A stretch of DNA of 64,000 nucleotides. Source: an uncultured Lachnospiraceae bacterium. Its GTDB lineage: Bacteria > Bacillota > Clostridia > Lachnospirales > Lachnospiraceae. The DNA lies in assembly GCA_947644545.1 (NCBI GenBank), contig CANRZW010000008.1, positions 1 to 64,000 of the forward strand, read 5' to 3'. The notes beneath the pieces are model-generated. The model ran no database searches. It worked only from the letters and a program-made list of their open reading frames with translations, and was not told where the DNA came from. The translations under genes and the position numbers were made by a program. Positions 59,033 to 64,000 of this stretch are shown piece by piece (the stretch's first letter is position 1; each line of letters begins with the position of its first letter).

Positions 59033-60868
59033 ATGAATCATAATGAGACGGGGCAGCAGTCCTATACAAAGGTCTCTTTGGTATTTAAGTTTCTGCGCGG
59101 AAGCAAGCGGTATTTTGTGATCTGTATTGCTGCCGCGTTATGTGTAACGGGGGTGGACATGCTGTCGCCGCAGCTGATCCGTACCACCGTGGACGGTATC
59201 CTGGGTGAGAACGCGCTGCGTCTGCCGGGCTTTCTGGTGGATCTGGTGGAGCGGATCGGCGGCGTGGGTTATCTGCGGGAGCGTCTTTGGCTGATCGGCG
59301 GTCTGCTCATTCTTCTGGCACTTCTCTCGGTCACCTTTCGCTATCTGTTCATACTCTTTAATGCCAAGGGGGCGGAGAGCCTGGCGGAGACAATGCGGAA
59401 CTGTCTGTTTTCCCATATCCAGAGGCTTCCTTTTGCCTGGCATATGCAGAACCAGACAGGGGATATCATTCAGCGCTGCACTTCGGATGTGGATATGGTC
59501 ATAAATTTCATATCGGAACAGCTGACGTCTGTTTTTCGGATTGTCATTTTGATTATCTTATCTTTGTTTTTCATGTTTTCCATGAATGCGAAACTGACGC
59601 TGGTGGCGTTGGCTTCCATTCCTATCATTATAGCGTATTCAACTTATTTTCATTCCAAAATCAGCAGCCAGTTCATGAAATGCGATGAGAATGAGGGGAT
59701 TCTGTCTACCATTGCGCAGGAAAATCTGACCGGTGTGCGGGTCGTGCGCGCATTCGGCCGGGAGAAATACGAGAAGGATCGTTTCGAGAAGCAGAATAAT
59801 ATCTACACGAATCTGTGGATCAGGCTGTGCCGGTTACTGGCACTGTTCTGGGGCGCCGGGGATCTGATCTCCGGTCTGCAGGTTATGCTGATTGTCATCT
59901 TGGGTTCCGTCTTCTGCGTCAGAGGCAGTATGACGGCCGGGGAATTCATTGCCTTTATCTCTTATAATGCCATGTTGACCTGGCCGGTTCGCTCTCTGGG
60001 GCGTATGATCGCCGAGATGAGCAAAGCAGGCGTTTCCATCGAACGTATCCGGTATATCATGAATTCTCCTGTGGAGCAGGATAAATCGGATGCCGTAACG
60101 CCGGATATGAACGGCGATATTGCATTTGAGAATGTTACCTTTGCCTATGCGGATACGCCGATTCTTTCCGATATCAGCTTTCGGATTCCGCAGGGGACTA
60201 CGTTCGGCATCCTGGGCGGCACCGGGTCCGGCAAATCTACGTTGATGCACCTGTTAAACCGACTTTATGACCTGCCGCCGGAAAACGGGCGGATCACCAT
60301 TGGCGGTGTGGATATTGCGGACATGAAGGGAAGCTGGGTGCGTTCTCATATCGGCATGGTGCTGCAGGAACCCTTCCTGTTCTCCCGCACGATCGCGGAG
60401 AATATCGGCATTACGCGCCGGAATATGGAGTTGTCCGATATTCGCTGGGCGGCATCCATCGCCTGCGTGGACGATGCCATTACGGAATTTACGAACGGTT
60501 ACGATACCGTTGTGGGCGAGCGGGGGGTCACGCTGTCCGGCGGGCAGAAACAGCGGACGGCCATGGCGCGCATGTTGACCCAGCGGACGCCGATCATGAT
60601 CTTCGACGATTCCCTGTCGGCGGTTGACGCCGAGACGGATGCAAGGATCCGTCAGGCTTTGAAGAAGAACCTGCAAGGATCCACCGTGATCCTCATTTCC
60701 CACCGGGTTACCACGCTGATGCAGGCGGAATGTATCCTGGTGCTGGATAAGGGGCGGATCGCCGAAATGGGTTCCCACGAGGAATTGATGGAGAAAGGCG
60801 GCATCTACCGCCGTATTTACGATATGCAGATGACTTTACCGGAGGAGGTGGCTGCACATGGCGTATAA
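59033..60868 (+). CDS. ABC exporter half, degenerate catalytic site
   Basis: The 611-residue half-transporter has a six-helix membrane domain (about 25-330, with PFAWHMQNQTGDIIQRCTSD) and a nucleotide-binding domain (about 365-600): Walker A GGTGSGKST, signature VTLSGGQKQR, Walker B IFDDSLSAVD. Asp526 replaces the catalytic Glu after Walker B, as in the degenerate half of heterodimeric exporters (BmrC, TM287). AGGAGGAGGG precedes the ATG. It overlaps its partner by 11 bases, so the two are co-translated. Substrate unknown; drug-like molecules or lipids are usual. Confidence 0.92.
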   Translation: MNHNETGQQSYTKVSLVFKFLRGSKRYFVICIAAALCVTGVDMLSPQLIRTTVDGILGENALRLPGFLVDLVERIGGVGYLRERLWLIGGLLILLALLSVTFRYLFILFNAKGAESLAETMRNCLFSHIQRLPFAWHMQNQTGDIIQRCTSDVDMVINFISEQLTSVFRIVILIILSLFFMFSMNAKLTLVALASIPIIIAYSTYFHSKISSQFMKCDENEGILSTIAQENLTGVRVVRAFGREKYEKDRFEKQNNIYTNLWIRLCRLLALFWGAGDLISGLQVMLIVILGSVFCVRGSMTAGEFIAFISYNAMLTWPVRSLGRMIAEMSKAGVSIERIRYIMNSPVEQDKSDAVTPDMNGDIAFENVTFAYADTPILSDISFRIPQGTTFGILGGTGSGKSTLMHLLNRLYDLPPENGRITIGGVDIADMKGSWVRSHIGMVLQEPFLFSRTIAENIGITRRNMELSDIRWAASIACVDDAITEFTNGYDTVVGERGVTLSGGQKQRTAMARMLTQRTPIMIFDDSLSAVDAETDARIRQALKKNLQGSTVILISHRVTTLMQAECILVLDKGRIAEMGSHEELMEKGGIYRRIYDMQMTLPEEVAAHGV

Positions 60869-62699
60869 GAAAGACGAGCAAAAGGAATATGTATCGCTTC
60901 CCTGGTTTGGGATCAACAAATTATTGCCGTATTTAAAGCCCTATCGTTATATCATCATCTGTATGATACTTCTGGGACTGGCAGGCGGACTGGTGGATAT
61001 TATACTGCCGCTCTTTCAGCGGTATGCGTTGAATCAGTTTATTGCCGCAGGGACGCTTACTACATTGGGAAGTTTTATCGCAGCCTATATCATGGTACTG
61101 GCCTTTCAGGTAGTGGCCAATACGATCTCGGCTTATCAGGCGTGTCAGATCGAGATGTATGTGGGCAGAGACATGAAGCGGGCAAGTTTCGACCATCTGC
61201 AGACGCTTGCCTTTTCCTATTATAATCAGAACAGCGTAGGCTATATTCACGCCAGAGTCATGAGCGATACCAATCGTATCGGCAGCCTTGTTTCCTGGGG
61301 CCTGATGGACGGCATCTGGAATATGTCCTACATTCTGGGGGCCGTGGTGGTCATGCTGACCATCAATTTTAAGCTGGCGCTGTGGGTATTGGCCATTGTG
61401 CCGCTTACCACGCTGGCGGCTGCCTTTTTCCAGAAAAAGCTGGTGATCTTAAACCGCCGTATCCGGGAGATCAATTCCCGGATTACCGGTAACTTCAATG
61501 AAGGCATCACCGGCGCAAAGACCACGAAGACACTGGTAATCGAGGAAAAGATGGAGCAGGATTTCAACCGGACTACTGCCGAGATGAAACATACTTCCGT
61601 ACATTCCATGCATTATCGGGCTTTGTTTTCTTCGATGATCTCGTTCTCTTCGTCGCTGGCGCTGGCGCTGGTGCTGTGGCGGGGCGGCATCATCAACCTG
61701 CAGGGAGTAATCGAGATCGGCACACTGTCCGTCTTCATGTCTTATGCACTGGGCATGATGGAGCCGGTGCAATGGATCGTCCGCGCTGTTTCCAATCTGA
61801 TCACCGTGCAGGTGAATGTGGAGCGTTTTACCAGACTGATGGAGACGGAGTCCGACGTCAGAGACACGCCGGAAGTGGTTGCCAGATACGGAGATTCTTT
61901 TGAGCCTTTGAAGGAGAACTGGGAACCGTTACACGGGGATATTACCTTTGAGGATGTATCGTTCAAGTACCCGGACGGCGACGAGTATGTGCTGGAGCAC
62001 TTTGACCTTCATGTGCCGCAGGGTACCAATGTGGCGATCGTGGGGGAGACCGGCGCCGGCAAATCCACGCTGGTCAATCTGGTCTGCCGTTTCTTTGAAC
62101 CGACATCGGGACGGATTCTGATCGATGGTAAGGATGCCAGAGAGCGTTCGCAGCTGTGGCTGCACAGCAACATCGGCTATGTATTGCAGACGCCCCATCT
62201 GTTTTCCGGCACGGTGCTGGAAAATCTGCGCTACGGGAATCCGGATGCCACCATGGAACAGATCGAGGCGGCGGTAAAGAGCGTATCCGCCGATGCCGTG
62301 ATTGCCCGTATGGACAAGGGCTATGACAGTGATGTGGGGGAAGGCGGAGACCTGCTTTCCACCGGGGAGAAGCAGCTGCTCTCCTTCGCCAGGGCGATTT
62401 TGGCCGATCCGCGCATTTTCGTGCTGGATGAGGCGACTTCTTCGATCGATACCGTGACCGAGAAGCTGATTCAGGATGCGATCGAGCATCTGATGAAAGG
62501 ACGCACCTCTTTTGTCATTGCCCACCGACTTTCCACCATCCGGCAGGCGGATGTGATCCTGGTGGTGCATGACGGTAAGATCGTTGAGCAGGGGACCCAT
62601 CCGGAACTGATCGCAAAGAAGGGCGCTTATTATAACCTGTATACCAGACAGTTCCAGGAGGAAGCCGTGGAGGATGCTTTCGAGGGGAAAGAGATGTGA
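60858..62699 (+). CDS. ABC exporter half, catalytic partner
   Basis: The 613-residue half-transporter has a membrane domain (about 30-335) and a nucleotide-binding domain with Walker A VGETGAGKST, Walker B IFVLDEATSSID with the catalytic Glu kept, and a signature that reads LLSTGEKQ in place of LSGGQ. Its altered signature faces the partner's degenerate Walker B site, so together they make one active and one inactive ATP site, as in heterodimeric type IV exporters. GGAGGAGG precedes the ATG. Confidence 0.92.
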   Translation: MAYKKDEQKEYVSLPWFGINKLLPYLKPYRYIIICMILLGLAGGLVDIILPLFQRYALNQFIAAGTLTTLGSFIAAYIMVLAFQVVANTISAYQACQIEMYVGRDMKRASFDHLQTLAFSYYNQNSVGYIHARVMSDTNRIGSLVSWGLMDGIWNMSYILGAVVVMLTINFKLALWVLAIVPLTTLAAAFFQKKLVILNRRIREINSRITGNFNEGITGAKTTKTLVIEEKMEQDFNRTTAEMKHTSVHSMHYRALFSSMISFSSSLALALVLWRGGIINLQGVIEIGTLSVFMSYALGMMEPVQWIVRAVSNLITVQVNVERFTRLMETESDVRDTPEVVARYGDSFEPLKENWEPLHGDITFEDVSFKYPDGDEYVLEHFDLHVPQGTNVAIVGETGAGKSTLVNLVCRFFEPTSGRILIDGKDARERSQLWLHSNIGYVLQTPHLFSGTVLENLRYGNPDATMEQIEAAVKSVSADAVIARMDKGYDSDVGEGGDLLSTGEKQLLSFARAILADPRIFVLDEATSSIDTVTEKLIQDAIEHLMKGRTSFVIAHRLSTIRQADVILVVHDGKIVEQGTHPELIAKKGAYYNLYTRQFQEEAVEDAFEGKEM

Positions 62700-62700
62700 A

Positions 62701-62728
62701 CCGGTATCAATAAATGGCATGATACCGG
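62701..62728 (+). terminator. 9-bp perfect hairpin after the ABC operon
   Basis: CCGGTATCA (62701-62709) pairs with TGATACCGG (62720-62728), two bases after the stop codon. No T run follows, so it may be a weak terminator or an mRNA-stabilising 3' structure. Confidence 0.45.
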
Positions 62729-62819
62729 AGTGCGAGGGATAAAAAGGATTTTGCAGTGAAACAGTAAGCATGGAATAGGGACGAAATCGGAAAATATGCT
62801 TGCGAGGCCATATATTGTC

Positions 62820-62889
62820 AGATAAAATAGTATCATATAGTGTTTGTGTGTTTGAAAATGACATGGGCGCTATATGATATTTTTTATCT
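62820..62889. promoter_or_regulatory. Long inverted repeat upstream of the second GH3
   Basis: The arm 62820-62840 and the arm 62870-62889 are inverted copies over about 20 bp with one mismatch and one bulge; the inner 10 bp TATCATATAG / CTATATGATA are perfect. The 29-nt centre contains TTGAAA (62852-62857), and TATGAT (62873-62878) in the right arm could be its -10 box at 15-bp spacing. Either paired operator sites around a promoter or a large hairpin. Confidence 0.5.
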
Positions 62890-62942
62890 TATAGGAAACA
62901 GGCAGAATTGTTTCTATTACATCATAAGGAGGGTTACTGTAT

Positions 62943-64000
62943 ATGAACAAGATCAGAATCGAATCGCCGGAGGTGCAGGCTTTTGAGAAGGAACACACCG
63001 CGGCGGCGCGCAGGCTTGCACCGGAGTGTATGGTGCTTCTGAAAAATGACGGCACGCTTCCGCTGCAGGGAACGGGGAAGCTGGCTTTGTACGGCAGCGG
63101 CGCCAGGAAGACTATCAAGGGCGGCACGGGCTCCGGCGACGTGAATGTACGGCATTTCGTAACCGTGGAGGAAGGCTTGAAGAATGCTGGATTCGAACTT
63201 ACTACCGGAAGCTGGATGGACGGCTATGATCAGGTGGTGGCGGATGCCAGGAAAGCCTTTTTCGGGGGAATCCGTAAGGAAGCGGAAGCGGCAGGCGTGA
63301 CGGGACCGCAGATGATGATGTTCGCCATGGGAAGAAGCTGCCCGGAACCGGATTACGAGCTGCCGCTTGACGGTGAGGGAGATACGGCGGTCTATGTGCT
63401 GGCGCGCAATTCGGGTGAAGGTGCGGACCGGAAACCGGCAGCAGGCGATATCAACCTGACGGCGACAGAGATCCGGGATATTCTGGCATTGCATGCGAAG
63501 TATGAGAAGTTTGTGCTTGTACTGAACGTGGGCGGTATGGTGGATTTAAAGCCGGTGGCGGCAGTGGGCACGATCCTGCTTCTGGGGCAGCTCGGTTCCG
63601 CCACGGGAGACGCGCTGGCGGATGTGCTTTTGGGCAAGTCTTATCCTTCCGGCAAGCTGACCATGACCTGGGCGCCGATCGAGGACTATGCGTCCACGGA
63701 AGGCTTCGGCGATCCTAACGATACATATTATAAAGAAGGCGTTTATGTAGGATACCGCTATTTTGATACCATCGGCTATGTGCCCACCTATCCTTTCGGT
63801 TATGGTTTGGGATACACCACCTTCACCGTGGAGCCGAAAGAACTGTCGGCGGATGCGGCGACGGTATCCGTTACGGCGACGGTGACCAATACCGGCGCGG
63901 CAGCGGGTAAGGAAGTGGTGCAGGTTTACTATTCCGCGCCGGCAGGGAAGCTGGACAAACCTTATCAAGAGCTGGCAGGCTATGCGAAGACGAAGGAACT
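62943..64000 (+). CDS. Permuted GH3 glycosidase (3' end outside window)
   Basis: The frame opens at ATG 62943, behind AAGGAGG, and is open to the window end (352 codons). It begins with the GH3 alpha/beta domain (ECMVLLKNDGTLPLQ, GGTGSGDVNVRHF, FVLVLNVGGMVDLKPV, YPSGKLTMTWAP, EGVYVGYRYFDTIGY) and enters the FnIII-like domain (NTGAAAGKEVVQVYYSAP), so the TIM barrel with the nucleophile is expected beyond the window. It shares this reversed order with the GH3 at 47329-49752. No signal peptide. Likely a beta-glucosidase or beta-xylosidase. Confidence 0.9.
   Translation, partial: MNKIRIESPEVQAFEKEHTAAARRLAPECMVLLKNDGTLPLQGTGKLALYGSGARKTIKGGTGSGDVNVRHFVTVEEGLKNAGFELTTGSWMDGYDQVVADARKAFFGGIRKEAEAAGVTGPQMMMFAMGRSCPEPDYELPLDGEGDTAVYVLARNSGEGADRKPAAGDINLTATEIRDILALHAKYEKFVLVLNVGGMVDLKPVAAVGTILLLGQLGSATGDALADVLLGKSYPSGKLTMTWAPIEDYASTEGFGDPNDTYYKEGVYVGYRYFDTIGYVPTYPFGYGLGYTTFTVEPKELSADAATVSVTATVTNTGAAAGKEVVQVYYSAPAGKLDKPYQELAGYAKTKE

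Noticed and set aside
61929-62864. 311-codon frame on the minus strand
   Set aside because: Antisense to the second ABC subunit with intact Walker motifs; its composition (His, Gln, Arg rich) is typical of a shadow frame.

Overview
The window looks like chromosomal DNA of a gut-type Clostridia, most likely a Lachnospiraceae. Evidence: moderate GC, GGAGG ribosome binding sites, DUF4179-type anti-sigma protein, the CD1871A small CXXC protein beside TlpA and NapH-like proteins, permuted GH3 enzymes and a beta-glucuronidase. No rRNA, tRNA or CRISPR array was seen.

Region 1 (1-4.0 kb): the 3' part of a secreted acidic-repeat / papain-fold / BspA-like leucine-rich-repeat protein, two strong hairpins, and a tyrosine recombinase followed by a short open frame and a leader rich in inverted repeats.

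Region 2 (4.06-38.4 kb): 25 genes on one strand, mostly overlapping or a few bases apart and without an obvious internal terminator. It opens with a CsrA-family gene, then encodes glycerol/polyol-phosphate chemistry (three CDP-glycerol-transferase-type domains, two cytidylyltransferase domains, a glycerophosphodiesterase), GT2 and GT4 glycosyltransferases, an asparagine-synthase-type amidotransferase, three or four methyltransferases, a radical SAM protein, a sulfotransferase-like protein, DUF616 and DUF1919 proteins and sugar isomerases. Sixteen copies of one Rossmann-type module are attached to, or stand beside, fifteen of these products. No flippase, polymerase, priming transferase or exporter is present. 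With the leading csrA this suggests glycan building in the cytoplasm, for example on flagellin or another protein, but a polymer exported by genes elsewhere is not excluded.

Region 3 (38.4-47.3 kb): NhaC-type antiporter, a convergent AraC regulator, a divergent MFS transporter with a DUF1349 protein, a membrane-anchored protein, a penicillin-binding D-Ala-D-Ala carboxypeptidase, and an ECF sigma / anti-sigma pair.

Region 4 (47.3-64 kb): carbohydrate use and envelope functions: permuted GH3, GH43, a FAD-Rieske oxidoreductase, lrgAB, an SGNH hydrolase, a TlpA / CD1871A / ferredoxin-type membrane redox cluster, a GH2 beta-glucuronidase, a heterodimeric ABC exporter, and a second permuted GH3 cut by the window end.

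All family assignments were made by reading motifs; no database search was run.
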